This document shows, in pieces, positions 1 through 8,545 of a DNA stretch of 64,000 nucleotides (positions within the stretch are counted from its first letter, which is position 1; every line of letters starts with the position of its first letter). Under the pieces are notes generated by a model, which had not been told where the DNA came from, did not search any database, and was given only the letters and a program-made list of their open reading frames with translations. The position numbers and the translations under genes were made by a program. Source of the stretch: Teichococcus coralli (GTDB lineage Bacteria; Pseudomonadota; Alphaproteobacteria; Acetobacterales; Acetobacteraceae). The stretch lies in NCBI RefSeq assembly GCF_009829925.1, contig NZ_SNVJ01000005.1, positions 1 through 64,000 of the forward strand, written 5' to 3'.

Positions 1-1
1 C

Positions 2-598
2 CCGGCGCGCAAGACGACCGGCACGCGCACCGCAAAGGCGACGGCGACCAGCCGCAAGTCGGCGACGGGCAGCCGCACGACGACGGCGCGCAAGGCGACC
101 GGCACGCGCGCCACGAAGGCGGCGACCCCCACCCGCAAGCCAGCGGCCAGCCGCAGCACGGCGGCGCGCAAGCCTGCGGCGACCAAGGCCGGCAGCACGC
201 GGAAGACGGCCACCACCGCCCGCAAGCCGGCGGCTGCCCGCACCGGCACGACGGCGCGCAAGGCGGCGACGCCGCGCCGCGCCTCCGCGCCGAAGGCCGC
301 GGCAGCCCCGAAGAAGACGACGTCTTCGCGCCGTGGCCGTGCCAGCGCCTCCGAGAAGGCAACGGGGGGAATGGCGCCGGAAGCCGCAACCCAGGCGGCC
401 CCGCAGTCCGCGGCGGAGACGAAGCCGAAGCGCGCTTCCGGCGCGCGCAGCGAGGCGGCCAAGAAGGCGGCGGCCACCCGGGCCCGCAAGAAGGAGGCAA
501 CTGCTCCGGAGCCGGCCTCCGCGCCTGAGGCGTTGCCGGAAGTCACCGTACTGACGGTGGCCGAAGACACGCCGCAGGACATGGCGCCCGGCAACTGA
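2..598 (+). CDS. Lysine/alanine/threonine-rich histone-like protein (3' part)
   Basis: The frame is open from the left edge to a TGA, so the N-terminus lies outside the window. The visible 198 residues are low complexity: repeated A-R-K, T-T-A-R-K and K-P-A-A units, about 120 residues of strongly basic sequence, followed by a more acidic C-terminal tail with many alanines and glutamates. This resembles the tails of bacterial histone H1-like proteins and of HupB-type extended HU proteins, which bind and condense DNA. No globular domain is visible here, so whether the missing N-terminus is an HU fold or nothing is unknown. A strong hairpin follows the stop. Confidence 0.6.
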   Translation, partial: PARKTTGTRTAKATATSRKSATGSRTTTARKATGTRATKAATPTRKPAASRSTAARKPAATKAGSTRKTATTARKPAAARTGTTARKAATPRRASAPKAAAAPKKTTSSRRGRASASEKATGGMAPEAATQAAPQSAAETKPKRASGARSEAAKKAAATRARKKEATAPEPASAPEALPEVTVLTVAEDTPQDMAPGN

Positions 599-601
599 AC
601 G

Positions 602-635
602 GTGAGAGGGCGGCGCATCGGCGCCGCCCTCTCAC
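602..635 (+). terminator. Hairpin terminator after the histone-like gene
   Basis: A perfect 15-bp inverted repeat (GTGAGAGGGCGGCGC and its complement) with a 4-nt loop starts 4 nt after the stop codon. There is no long T tract, which is common in GC-rich genomes, so it may act as a terminator or an RNA-stabilising 3' end. Confidence 0.65.
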
Positions 636-714
636 GCCATGGCTTTGCGGCGCCGGCGCTCTGCCCTAGCTTCTCCGCACCGTGCCACGACGCGGCACAC
701 GGAGAGGGAACCAT

Positions 715-1704
715 ATGTCAGAGAATATCCGCCGCATCCTGTATCTGAGCCATGCGCCGGAGGCCGTTTACGCCCTTTGGCGCGCCAGCATGCCGGAAGG
801 CTGCGAACTTCTGACCCTCTCGGCCAATGACGATGCGGAACGGCTGGAGAAGCTGGCGATCGCCGATGCGGTGATCGTCGCGCCCGCCGTGCTGCGGCCC
901 GAGTGGGTGGCGAAGGCGCCGCGGCTGAAGCTGGTGCAGCACCAAGGGGTGGGCTGGCAGGGCGAGACGCCGATCGCGGAACTGCGCGAGCGCGGCATCC
1001 GCCTCGCCATCAACCCCTCCGGCACCGCCGATGTTGTCAGCGAGCATGCCCTGGCGCTGATCTTCGCCTGCCTGCGGCACATCCCGCGCACCGATGCCGC
1101 CATCCGCCGTGGCGAGTGGCTGGGCACCGCGCTTCGCCCCATTTCCCGGAACCTGCGCGGACGCACCGTGGGGATTGTCGGCATGGGGCGCATCGGTTCG
1201 GCGCTTGCGGCCCTGCTGCAGCCCTTCAAGGTGCGCGGGTTGTACGCCGATCCCTACCAGCGCCTGCCGGAGGGGCTGGAACTGGCGCTCAACTTCCGCC
1301 GCGTCGGGCTGGAGGAACTGCTGCGCGAGTCCGAGGTGATCTCCCTGCACCTGCCAGCGACGGCGGAGACGCGCCACCTGTTCAGCGACGATGCCTTCGC
1401 CCGGATGCGCGCCGACGCGGTGCTGGTCAACTGCGCGCGGGGCGCGGTGGTGGACGAGGCGGCGCTGGCGCGCGCGCTGCAGGCCGGCAGCATCCGCGCC
1501 GCCGCCATCGATGTGTTCGAGCCGGAGCCGCCACGGCCCGACAATCCGCTCTTCGGCCTGCCGAACGTCGTGCTGACGCCGCACGTCGCCGCCGGCACCT
1601 TGGATGCCATGCAGGCGAAGGTGCAGGGTGCCACGGCCAACCTCGGCCGGTTCTTCCGCGACGAGCCGCTGGCGGACGAGATCGACCTCGCGGCATGCCC
1701 CTGA
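715..1704 (+). CDS. D-isomer-specific 2-hydroxyacid dehydrogenase
   Basis: A 329-residue NAD(P)-dependent 2-hydroxyacid dehydrogenase of the D-isomer family, which interconverts a 2-keto acid and a D-2-hydroxy acid in the cytoplasm. The Rossmann motif G-x-G-x2-G is in VGIVGMGRIG. The catalytic Arg lies in NCARGAVVDE, the Glu in the FEPEPP region and the His in TPHVAAGT, so the active site is intact. The start is the ATG at 715, preceded by GGAGAGGG; an ATG 33 nt upstream lacks a ribosome site. The substrate cannot be told from sequence. A GNAT gene overlaps its end by 10 nt, so the two are probably cotranscribed. Confidence 0.88.
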   Translation: MSENIRRILYLSHAPEAVYALWRASMPEGCELLTLSANDDAERLEKLAIADAVIVAPAVLRPEWVAKAPRLKLVQHQGVGWQGETPIAELRERGIRLAINPSGTADVVSEHALALIFACLRHIPRTDAAIRRGEWLGTALRPISRNLRGRTVGIVGMGRIGSALAALLQPFKVRGLYADPYQRLPEGLELALNFRRVGLEELLRESEVISLHLPATAETRHLFSDDAFARMRADAVLVNCARGAVVDEAALARALQAGSIRAAAIDVFEPEPPRPDNPLFGLPNVVLTPHVAAGTLDAMQAKVQGATANLGRFFRDEPLADEIDLAACP

Positions 1705-2162
1705 GCATCCGGCCCTTCACCGCCGCAGACCAGGCTGCCCTGCTGCCTCTGCTGGACGCCTATGCGGCGGAGATGCGCGGCGTGCTGCACGGGCAGGCGG
1801 CGACGACGGGTGCCGCCGTTGCCGCGCTGCTCGCCGCCGACGCGCGCGCGGAGCTGCTGGTCGCCTGGCAGGAGCGCGCGCCACAGGGCTTCGCGCTCTT
1901 CTTCGACCTGCCGGAGATCGTTTTCGCCCGCCGCTGCGGCCAGCTCGACGACCTGTTCGTGCTGCCGGCGGCGCGTGGCCGCGGCATCGCCCGCGCGCTG
2001 GTCGGGGCCGTGGGCGAAGCCGGACACGCGCGGGGCTGGAGCCATCTCCGCTGGTTTGTGCCGGAGTCCGATCGCGCGGCCATCGCCCTCTACGAGCGAA
2101 TCGCGGAGCACGCACCGTGGCGCAGCTATATCCAGCGGCTCGACCCCGGCGCTTCGCTTTGA
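1695..2162 (+). CDS. GNAT family N-acetyltransferase
   Basis: A 155-residue acetyl-CoA-dependent acetyltransferase. The acetyl-CoA binding motif A is visible as the segment from DDLFVLPAARGRGIARALVG, and the C-terminal strand near residue 130 carries the usual A-I-A-L-Y-E-R signature. It begins inside the last codons of the dehydrogenase gene (10-nt overlap, different frame), which indicates translational coupling. The acceptor substrate (amine, amino acid, protein or antibiotic) is not predictable. Confidence 0.85.
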   Translation: MPLSIRPFTAADQAALLPLLDAYAAEMRGVLHGQAATTGAAVAALLAADARAELLVAWQERAPQGFALFFDLPEIVFARRCGQLDDLFVLPAARGRGIARALVGAVGEAGHARGWSHLRWFVPESDRAAIALYERIAEHAPWRSYIQRLDPGASL

Positions 2163-2307
2163 AGCGAGTTCGGAACGGCGCGGCGCGGCAAGGCGTCGTC
2201 CGGCGATAAAGCTTCCCGTTCGGGTGAACTCGCCGAAACGGCGGCTGCCGGAAGCAACCAGCGCTGTCTGGGCGCTTTTTCCCGGCGGGCTTGCAAGGGC
2301 GTCGGCC

Positions 2308-3213
2308 ATGCGCATCAGGGTGATCATCAATGCGGGCGGCGGCTCGGTAGGTGGCGAGGACATCAGCCGGCAACTGACCGACGCTTTCGCCCAGCACGGC
2401 GTCGAGGCATCCGTGGCCGAAGTCGAGGGTCCGGCGCTGCGCGATGCCGTCGAGGCCGCGCTCGGAGAGCCGTGGGACGGCGTCGTGGTCGGCGGTGGGG
2501 ATGGCACCATTGGCACCGCTGCCGGGCTGGTGGCGGGCACGGAGCGGCCCTTCGGCGTGCTGCCGCTCGGCACCCGCAACCACTTCGCCAAGGATCTCGG
2601 GCTCCCTCTGGAGGTGAAGGAGGCGGTTGCCGTCATCGCCGGCGGCCACCTGCGCAGCATCGACGTCGCCCGGATCAACGACCGCATCTTCGTCAACAAT
2701 GCCACGGTGGGCCTCTACGCGGACATCGTGCGGGGGCGGGAGTACGAGCAGGAGCGGCACCGGCTGCCCAAGAACCCCGCCACCGTGCTGGCCACGCTGC
2801 GCGCGCTTTGGCGGTTCACCCGGCACCGCCTGGCCGTCCGCGCGGAAGGCTGGGGGGAGCGGTTGCGCACGCCGCTCGTCTTCATCGGCAACAATCTCTA
2901 CAGCACCAGCTTGCCCAACCCGGGCCGCCGCTGTGCGCTGGACAAGGGCGAGTTGTGCCTCTGCATCGCCCGCCACCACAGCCGCCTCGGCATCCTGCGC
3001 ATGTTTGTCCGCGCGCTGAGAGGGCGGCTGCGCGAGGACCGCGACTTCGAGATGCGCTCGGTCACCGCGGTGGAGATCCGTTCCCACCGCCGCAGCCTGA
3101 GCGTGACCCTGGACGGTGAAGTGCTGAAGATGCAGTCCCCCCTGGAATGCCGGAGCTGGCCGGGGGCGCTGCGCGTCTTCGCGCCGCCTCCGCCATCTCC
3201 CACCGGCGGATAG
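2308..3213 (+). CDS. Diacylglycerol/sphingosine kinase-like lipid kinase
   Basis: A 301-residue protein of the DAGK_cat/YegS-like family, which phosphorylates the hydroxyl of a lipid such as diacylglycerol with ATP. The nucleotide-binding loop GGGDGT is at about residues 62-67, and the following LPLGTRNHFAKDLG motif is the standard G-T-x-N-x-F/L-A segment. The C-terminal half is the usual beta-sandwich lipid-binding domain. The length is typical. The gap of 145 nt to the GNAT gene contains no other frame, so this could be the third gene of the same transcript or have its own promoter. Confidence 0.85.
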   Translation: MRIRVIINAGGGSVGGEDISRQLTDAFAQHGVEASVAEVEGPALRDAVEAALGEPWDGVVVGGGDGTIGTAAGLVAGTERPFGVLPLGTRNHFAKDLGLPLEVKEAVAVIAGGHLRSIDVARINDRIFVNNATVGLYADIVRGREYEQERHRLPKNPATVLATLRALWRFTRHRLAVRAEGWGERLRTPLVFIGNNLYSTSLPNPGRRCALDKGELCLCIARHHSRLGILRMFVRALRGRLREDRDFEMRSVTAVEIRSHRRSLSVTLDGEVLKMQSPLECRSWPGALRVFAPPPPSPTGG

Positions 3214-3236
3214 GCTGCCGCGACCCCGCCGCCAGC

Positions 3237-3869
3237 TCAGCCGAAGGTGGAAAGCAGGTCCTCGACCTGGGCGCCCGTCAGCGCGCGCGCGCCGGCGCCC
3301 CGCAGCATCAATGCAAGCCGCGCCGATTCCTCCAGCTCTTCGGCGGCGTAAACGGCGTCCATGAGCGTCTTCCCGGAAACGACGGGACCGTGGTTCGCCA
3401 GCAGCATGGCGCGCGCCGACTTCGCCGCCTCGTGGATCGCCGGCTCCATCGCCGCATCGCCGGGACGGTAGTAGGGGATCACCGGCAGGCTGCGGCCGAC
3501 GCGCATGACGAAATAGGGTGTCAGGGGTGGAATGGGCGCGCTCTCGCCCGGTTCCGCCAGGCAGCCGATGGCGGTTGCATGGGTGGAGTGCAGGTGCACC
3601 ACCGCTCCCGCATCGGGGCGTGCCGTCAGCACGGCGCGGTGCATGAACACTTCCTTGGAAGGCTTGTCGCCACCGACATGGGCCCAGCCGGCGTCCAGCT
3701 TGCTGATGCGCTCCGCCTTCAGCCGGCCGAGGGAGGAGTTGGTCGGCGTCATCAGGTAGCCGTCGGGCAGGCGGACGCTGATGTTGCCGGCGCTGCCGAC
3801 GGAGTAGCCGCGGGCGAAGAGGCTGGCGCCCAGTTCGCAGAGCAGGTCGCGGAGTTCGTTCTCGGTCAT
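3237..3869 (-). CDS. otnC: 3-oxo-tetronate 4-phosphate decarboxylase (class II aldolase family)
   Basis: A 210-residue class II aldolase/adducin-fold protein. The zinc ligands H92 and H94 lie in V-H-L-H-S-T-H and H160 in A-N-H-G-P. E73 in KPSKE corresponds to the catalytic Glu of fuculose-phosphate aldolase. Its start overlaps the stop of the kinase gene upstream by 4 nt (ATGA). In characterised tetronate pathways OtnK phosphorylates 3-oxo-tetronate and OtnC decarboxylates the product to dihydroxyacetone phosphate. The kinase-plus-aldolase pair makes this the best assignment. The dehydrogenase and isomerase steps of those pathways are not seen in this operon. Confidence 0.85.
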   Translation of the reverse strand: MTENELRDLLCELGASLFARGYSVGSAGNISVRLPDGYLMTPTNSSLGRLKAERISKLDAGWAHVGGDKPSKEVFMHRAVLTARPDAGAVVHLHSTHATAIGCLAEPGESAPIPPLTPYFVMRVGRSLPVIPYYRPGDAAMEPAIHEAAKSARAMLLANHGPVVSGKTLMDAVYAAEELEESARLALMLRGAGARALTGAQVEDLLSTFG

Positions 3870-5119
3870 GCGGCGAAGGCCTTGAGGAAGAAGTCGCGGG
3901 CACCGAAGTTGCCGGATTTCAGCGCCAGGTGCAGCCCGCCCGGCTCGGCATAGGTCCAGGGCACGCCGGGGTCGATCTGCGGACCGATGCGCAAGCTGGT
4001 CACGCCGAGCTTCTGCACCACCGCGCCCGAGGTCTCGCCGCCGGCCACCACGAGGCGGCCCACGCCGCGCTCCACCAGCGCCTGCGCGATGCCGGCGATG
4101 GCGTGCTCCACCAGCGTCCCGGCCGCCTCGCGCCCGAGCTTCTGCTGCAGCGCGGCCACCTTATCCGGCGGTGCGGAGGCAGCGATGACCACCGGCCGCT
4201 CCTCGGAGAGCTTGCCCTCCACCCAGCCGAGTGCCTCCTTGACCAGCGCCTGTGCGTCGGGGTTGGCGAGCGCGTCCAGCTCCAGCGTCGGCACGTGGTC
4301 GCGCGCCAGCCCGATCTGCCCGAGCGTGGCGCGGGAGCAGGAGCCGGCCACCACGGCCATGGCGCCGCGCGGCGGCGGCAGGCTGGCGGCGTCGCCGCGC
4401 TCGGGCAGCAGCCCCTTGGCGCGGAAGTTGTCCGGCAGCCCCATGGCGACGCCGGAGCCGCCGGTGATCAGCGCATGCTCGGCGCAGGCTTCCCCCAGCA
4501 TCCGCAGATGCGCGTCGGTCACCGCGTCGGTGATGGCGTAGCGGCGCCCGGCCTCCTTCAGCCTGGTGAACTCGCGGCGGATGGCCGCAGCGCCCTCCTC
4601 GACCACGGGGAAGGGCACCAGCCCGACGCCGCCCTCCGTTTGGCGGGAAAGGACGCGCACGAGGTTGGCGTCCTTCATGGGCGTCAGCGGGTGGTTCTCC
4701 ATGCCGCTCTCGTTGAGCAGCGCCTGGCCGACGAAGAGGTGCCCCATGTAGATGGAGCGGTTGTTGGCCGGGAAGGCCGGGCAGGCGATGGCGAAGCCGG
4801 ATTGCAGCCGCTTGAGCAGCGCGTCGGCCACCGGGCCGATATTGCCCTCATCGGTGCTGTCGAAGGTCGAGCAGTACTTGAAGAAGATCTGCTTCGCGCC
4901 TGCGGCCAGCAGCGCCTCGCAGGCGGCGAGGCTTTCGGCGACCGCGTCGGCCGCCGGCGTGGTGCGCGACTTGAGCGCGACCACGATCGCATCCGCGTCC
5001 GGCATGGGCCCTTGCGGAACGCCGATGACCTGCACCGTGGTCATGCCGTTGGCCACCAGCATGGCGGCGAGATCCGTCGCGCCGGTCGAATCATCCGCGA
5101 TGCAGCCGAGCAGAGGCAT
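3866..5119 (-). CDS. otnK: 3-oxo-tetronate kinase
   Basis: A 417-residue protein of the four-carbon acid sugar kinase family (formerly DUF1537). The N-terminal substrate domain begins G-C-I-A-D-D-S-T-G-A-T-D-L-A. The C-terminal nucleotide-binding domain carries VVAGGETSGAVVQKLG, the family's G-G-E-T-S-G signature. The start at 5119 has GGGAGAGAAG directly upstream; the open frame extends 19 codons further without a better site. It phosphorylates 3-oxo-tetronate at O-4 before decarboxylation by the downstream otnC. Confidence 0.88.
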   Translation of the reverse strand: MPLLGCIADDSTGATDLAAMLVANGMTTVQVIGVPQGPMPDADAIVVALKSRTTPAADAVAESLAACEALLAAGAKQIFFKYCSTFDSTDEGNIGPVADALLKRLQSGFAIACPAFPANNRSIYMGHLFVGQALLNESGMENHPLTPMKDANLVRVLSRQTEGGVGLVPFPVVEEGAAAIRREFTRLKEAGRRYAITDAVTDAHLRMLGEACAEHALITGGSGVAMGLPDNFRAKGLLPERGDAASLPPPRGAMAVVAGSCSRATLGQIGLARDHVPTLELDALANPDAQALVKEALGWVEGKLSEERPVVIAASAPPDKVAALQQKLGREAAGTLVEHAIAGIAQALVERGVGRLVVAGGETSGAVVQKLGVTSLRIGPQIDPGVPWTYAEPGGLHLALKSGNFGARDFFLKAFAA

Positions 5120-5197
5120 GCTTCTCTCCCTGTTCCTATCCTGAAGGCGCAGCCTTTGGCCCCATTCTTCGCCCAACGAACCGAAAGAAGAAGGGGG

Positions 5198-5220
5198 TTC
5201 GGGGAATTCATTCCCCCGAG
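5198..5220 (-). terminator. Possible terminator of the methyltransferase operon
   Basis: An inverted repeat (TCGGGG ... CCCCGA, 9-nt loop) sits just beyond the methyltransferase stop codon and before otnK, which is on the same strand. It has no T tract. It would separate the five-gene operon from otnK-otnC. Confidence 0.4.
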
Positions 5221-5227
5221 CTGCCTC

Positions 5228-6091
5228 TTATCCGGGCAGCGCGAGCAGGTCGGTGTGCCCGATGCGTGCCGCGAGCCGTCCGCGCATCGCCTGCGCCTGG
5301 CGCGCGCCTGCCCAGCCTCGCAGCATCGGCGAGAGGCTGCGCGGGAGGGATGTCATGGCCGCCCGCGCATGACCGTCCGCCAGCGCGTCGGCCATGGCGG
5401 GCGTGTTGGGGCCGACCCACCAGGGGCTGGGCGCGGTCCGCACGGTGAAGCCGCGCGCCCGGAAGGCGCTGGCCATGGCGGCAGGAGCAGCGGGGCCGAG
5501 GGCCGACCCGCCGAAGCCCTTGTCGCGCGTCTGGTCGCGCCGGAACCCGCGGGCGACGAGATGGTCGGCGGGATGGGGCGGAAAGAAGCGTTCGCGCCCG
5601 TTCACGTTCAGCGCGGCGTAGAAGGGCATGTTCAGCCCTCCGGCCATCGCTTCCACCCAGCGCCGCGAGACCAGATCGCAGAGGGCGGAGCTGACCACCG
5701 CATCCGCGCCGTCCAGCGGCAGAGCACGCGGACCGGCGGCGAGATCGGCGACCACCGCCTCCACGCGCCAGACGCCCTGCGGGGTGTGAACGAGCAGGGT
5801 ACGCTTCTTCGGCCAGGTGGTGGTCCAGCCGGCGAGGATGGCGCGCTCTTCGATGGTGGTGACGGCTTCCTCCAGCAGGGCAGCGTCGGCATCCACCAGT
5901 GTCCAGCGCTGGGAACGGGCGAGCAGCGGGGCCAGCCAGCGCAGCAAGGCGCCGGTGCCGGCGCCGAGATCCACGAGATGCGGGCGCGGCGGCAGCGCCT
6001 CCGCCAGCGCCACGGCGAGGCCCAGGCTGCGCGCGCGCGCATCGAAGGGCTCGCGGAGGGCGAGCCAGCCGGCGTCGAAGCCCTCGCTCAT
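5228..6091 (-). CDS. Class I SAM-dependent methyltransferase, last gene of five-gene operon
   Basis: A 287-residue protein with a Rossmann-like SAM-binding fold. Motif I is VDLGAGTGALLRWLAP at about residues 39-54, and the acidic residue that binds the SAM ribose is in W-T-L-V-D-A-D. It starts within the stop codon of the glycosyltransferase gene (ATGA overlap). The acceptor is unknown. As part of the operon it could O-, N- or C-methylate the small molecule handled by the other four enzymes. A large C-terminal part (after about residue 150) has no motif I recognise. Confidence 0.8.
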   Translation of the reverse strand: MSEGFDAGWLALREPFDARARSLGLAVALAEALPPRPHLVDLGAGTGALLRWLAPLLARSQRWTLVDADAALLEEAVTTIEERAILAGWTTTWPKKRTLLVHTPQGVWRVEAVVADLAAGPRALPLDGADAVVSSALCDLVSRRWVEAMAGGLNMPFYAALNVNGRERFFPPHPADHLVARGFRRDQTRDKGFGGSALGPAAPAAMASAFRARGFTVRTAPSPWWVGPNTPAMADALADGHARAAMTSLPRSLSPMLRGWAGARQAQAMRGRLAARIGHTDLLALPG

Positions 6092-7131
6092 GCCTGCGCC
6101 GCGTCCAGCTCGGCGGCGAAGGCCTCGGCGCGGTCGGTCCAGCGCGGCAGCTTCTGGCCGGCGGCCCAGGCGGCCTCGGCCATCGCGGCACGCAGGTCGC
6201 GGTCGTAGATGACGCGCCGCATGGCGCGGGAGAGCGAGCTGGCGTCACCCGGCGCGGCGATGACACCGGCCTCCTTCGGCACGAGGTCGGCGATGGCGCC
6301 ACCGGCGGTGATGGCCAGCGGCAGGCCGCGCGCCAGCGCTTCGGCCGCGGCCATGCCGTAGCCTTCCCAGTGGGTCGCCAGGGCGAAGAGGTCACTGCGG
6401 GCGTAGAGGGCGTCCAGGGCGGGCTGCTCGACCTCGCCGGCGAAGGTGACGCGCTGGGCGATGTTCAGCTCCTCGGCGAGTGCGGCGAGGCTCTTGGCGT
6501 GCACCGGATCGCGTGGGGAGCCGGCGATGGTCAGGCTCCATTCCAGGTCGGTGAGGCGGCCGAGGGCGTGCAGCAACACGTCATGGCCCTTGCGCGGCAC
6601 CAGCACGCCGACAGCCAGGAGGGCACAACCCGGCCCGCCCGAGCCCTGGCTGCGCGGCGCCGGATCGGTGCCGGGCTCGACCACGCCGATGCGCTCCTTC
6701 TCGGCGCCGAACTCCAGCGGAAGCCGGTCCGCGGTGAGACGGGAGGTGGCGACCAGCCGCGCCATGCGCGGGAAGAGCAGGCTCTCGCGCTGCTTCAGCT
6801 CCTCGCGGTCCTCCCCGTCGTAGCCGGGCTCGATGGCGGTGGGGTGGTGGATCAAGCCGACCGCCTGCCGCGCCTCCAGCTCGTCAACGAAGGGGGCGAA
6901 GGCGGGCAGGCCAAGCCCGTCGATGACCAGCCGCGTGTTCTCGGGAACGGCGTCCAGCGCCGCGCGGGCAGAGGCCTGGGCGGCGGCGTCTGGAAGGGGA
7001 TGGCGCCCATCCAGCTCGACCACGTCGATGTCATGGCCGGCGGCGCGGAAGCCCTCGACCAGCCGCCGGTCGTAGCCGTAGCCGCCGGAGATGGTGCTGA
7101 AGGGGCCGGGGACGAGCAGCGCGATCCTCAT
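6088..7131 (-). CDS. GT4-family glycosyltransferase
   Basis: A 347-residue GT-B fold glycosyltransferase. The N-terminus MRIALLVPGPFSTISGGY has the Gly-rich loop of the family. The C-terminal half carries a VLVPRKGHDVLLHAL segment and the E-x7-E donor-site motif in T-H-W-E-G-Y-G-M-A-A-A-E-A. The ATG follows the stop of the PTPS-like gene by one base, so translation is coupled. Secreted polysaccharide genes are absent nearby, so transfer of a sugar to the small molecule made by the neighbouring reductases is a reasonable inference. Confidence 0.82.
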   Translation of the reverse strand: MRIALLVPGPFSTISGGYGYDRRLVEGFRAAGHDIDVVELDGRHPLPDAAAQASARAALDAVPENTRLVIDGLGLPAFAPFVDELEARQAVGLIHHPTAIEPGYDGEDREELKQRESLLFPRMARLVATSRLTADRLPLEFGAEKERIGVVEPGTDPAPRSQGSGGPGCALLAVGVLVPRKGHDVLLHALGRLTDLEWSLTIAGSPRDPVHAKSLAALAEELNIAQRVTFAGEVEQPALDALYARSDLFALATHWEGYGMAAAEALARGLPLAITAGGAIADLVPKEAGVIAAPGDASSLSRAMRRVIYDRDLRAAMAEAAWAAGQKLPRWTDRAEAFAAELDAAQA

Positions 7132-7132
7132 C

Positions 7133-7534
7133 TCAGCCGACTTCCGCGTCATAGGCGGCCCAGGCGAGAGGGCTTTCGCGCAGCAGCACCTTGATGGCCT
7201 CCACCTTGCGGCCGCTTTCGCCGAGCCGGCCGTCTCTTGCCGCGGCGCAGAGCCGGCCATGGATGTGCCGGCAAAGGAATTCGGTGCTGGTGTTCTGCCC
7301 GGCGAATTCCGGCACCGTGTCGAGGTTGCGGTAGTCAATGGCGTCCAGCAGGCGGCGCAGTTCGATGCGGGCGGCAGCGATGTCCACCAGCAGGTTGGCC
7401 TCGTCCAGCGCGGTGGCGCGGAACTCCGCCTCCACCACGAAGGTGGCGCCGTGCACGCGCTGCGCGGGGCCGAAGCCGTCGCCGCGAAAGCTGTGCGCGA
7501 CCATGATGTGGTCGGCGACCGTCAGGCTGAACAT
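7133..7534 (-). CDS. 6-pyruvoyl-tetrahydropterin synthase-like protein, altered active site
   Basis: A 133-residue protein clearly homologous to PTPS/QueD (T-fold, pterin binding). In active family members the metal site uses one His in the first strand and a His-Gly-His pair, with a catalytic Cys four residues before that pair. Here H14 and H28 are kept, but H28 is followed by G29-A30, so the third zinc ligand is missing. The catalytic Cys position is A24. The later Asp-His of the charge relay reads D-Y in I-D-Y-R-N-L. The substrate-anchoring Glu residues near N-T-S-T-E and L-L-R-E-S remain. It may bind a pterin or purine-like compound without classical PTPS/QueD chemistry. I therefore do not call it queD. 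Confidence 0.8.
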   Translation of the reverse strand: MFSLTVADHIMVAHSFRGDGFGPAQRVHGATFVVEAEFRATALDEANLLVDIAAARIELRRLLDAIDYRNLDTVPEFAGQNTSTEFLCRHIHGRLCAAARDGRLGESGRKVEAIKVLLRESPLAWAAYDAEVG

Positions 7535-7570
7535 GGGGCTGCGCGTCTCCGGGGCGGTTTGCGGATCGTG

Positions 7571-8545
7571 TCAGTAGGTGATGACGGGGCAGAGCGGCGC
7601 AACCACGCCCGGCGGCGGATCGAGCAGCGCCGGCATCCGCGCGGACAGCTCGCCGAGGGGAACCGCCGGTCCGAGCAGCGCGTCGAAGACGGGTTCCGAC
7701 AGCAGGGAAAGGGCGAGGGCAAGCCGCTCCGCATGGCTGCGTCGGCCGCGCATGGCGGGCGAGACGGCACCGACCTGGCTGGAGCGCAGCGTCAGCCGCT
7801 TCGCATGGAAGGCCTCGCCCAGCGGCAGCGTCACCGGCTCGTCGCCATACCAGGAGGCTTCGATGATGCGCGCCTCGAAGGCGGCATGGGCGAGCGCGTT
7901 GCGCAGCCCTTCGGGATTGGCCGAGGCGTGGATAACCAGCTCCTGCTCGGCCGGACAGTCCTCCGGCGCGGCGAAGTGGACGCCGAGGGCCTCGGCCTCC
8001 GCGCGGCGGGCTGACTCGGTGTCCAGCACGGTGACGGCGGCGCCGGGGATCCGCGCCGCCAGCCAGGCGGCGAGCAGGCCGACCACGCCGGCGCCGATCA
8101 CCAGCACGCGCTCCCCCGGCAGGGGAGCCGCGTCCCAGATGATGTTCAGCGCGGTTTCCATGTTGGCGCCGAGCACCGCGCGCCGGTCGGGCACGGAATC
8201 GGGCAGCGGGATGCACATGGAAGCCGGGGCGAGGAAGCGGTCCTGGTGCGGGTGCAGGCAGAAGACGCGGCGGCCGGCGAGTTCCGCAGGCCCATCTTCC
8301 ACCACGCCGACGGCGGCGTAGCCGTATTGCACGGGAAACGGGAAATCGCCCTGCTGCAGGGGCGCCTGCATGGCCTGCCACTGGCTCTCGGGCACCTGGC
8401 CGTGAAAGACCAGCCGCTCGGTGCCGCGCGAGACGCCGCTGGCGGTGGCGCGGACCAGCGCCTGATCCGGCGCGCGTGGCGGAAGCCGCCGCGCGCGGAG
8501 TTCGCCGCGGCCCGGGGCGATGGTCCAGAAGCCGTGCGCGATCAC
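7571..8545 (-). CDS. BchC-like zinc-binding alcohol dehydrogenase family protein
   Basis: A 324-residue MDR-superfamily dehydrogenase. The nucleotide-binding domain has G-A-G-V-V-G-L in VLVIGAGVVGLLAA. The N-terminal catalytic domain has S-G-V-S-R-G-T-E-R-L where classical zinc alcohol dehydrogenases have C-G-x-C-G-T-D, so the catalytic Cys is Ser; bacteriochlorophyllide dehydrogenase BchC shows a similar S-G-I-S-T-G-T-E pattern. The start is a GTG that overlaps the stop of the reductase gene by 4 nt (GTGA); no ATG fits. It probably oxidises or reduces an alcohol on the operon's unknown metabolite. Confidence 0.8.
   Translation of the reverse strand: MIAHGFWTIAPGRGELRARRLPPRAPDQALVRATASGVSRGTERLVFHGQVPESQWQAMQAPLQQGDFPFPVQYGYAAVGVVEDGPAELAGRRVFCLHPHQDRFLAPASMCIPLPDSVPDRRAVLGANMETALNIIWDAAPLPGERVLVIGAGVVGLLAAWLAARIPGAAVTVLDTESARRAEAEALGVHFAAPEDCPAEQELVIHASANPEGLRNALAHAAFEARIIEASWYGDEPVTLPLGEAFHAKRLTLRSSQVGAVSPAMRGRRSHAERLALALSLLSEPVFDALLGPAVPLGELSARMPALLDPPPGVVAPLCPVITY

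Noticed and set aside
1-330. CRISPR-like or tandem DNA repeat at the left edge
   Set aside because: The periodicity comes from codons of a Lys/Ala/Arg-rich protein; there are no regular spacers.
1717-6208. Very long open frames antisense to the real genes, some over 700 codons
   Set aside because: They are shadows caused by GC-rich codon bias, rich in Arg, Pro, His and Gly, without domains or start signals. The same applies to other long frames, for example opposite the ATP-grasp gene.
7133-7534. Annotation of the PTPS-like gene as queD because queuosine genes are close
   Set aside because: The catalytic Cys, one zinc-binding His and the catalytic His are absent, and the gene is coupled to the glycosyltransferase operon rather than to the que genes.
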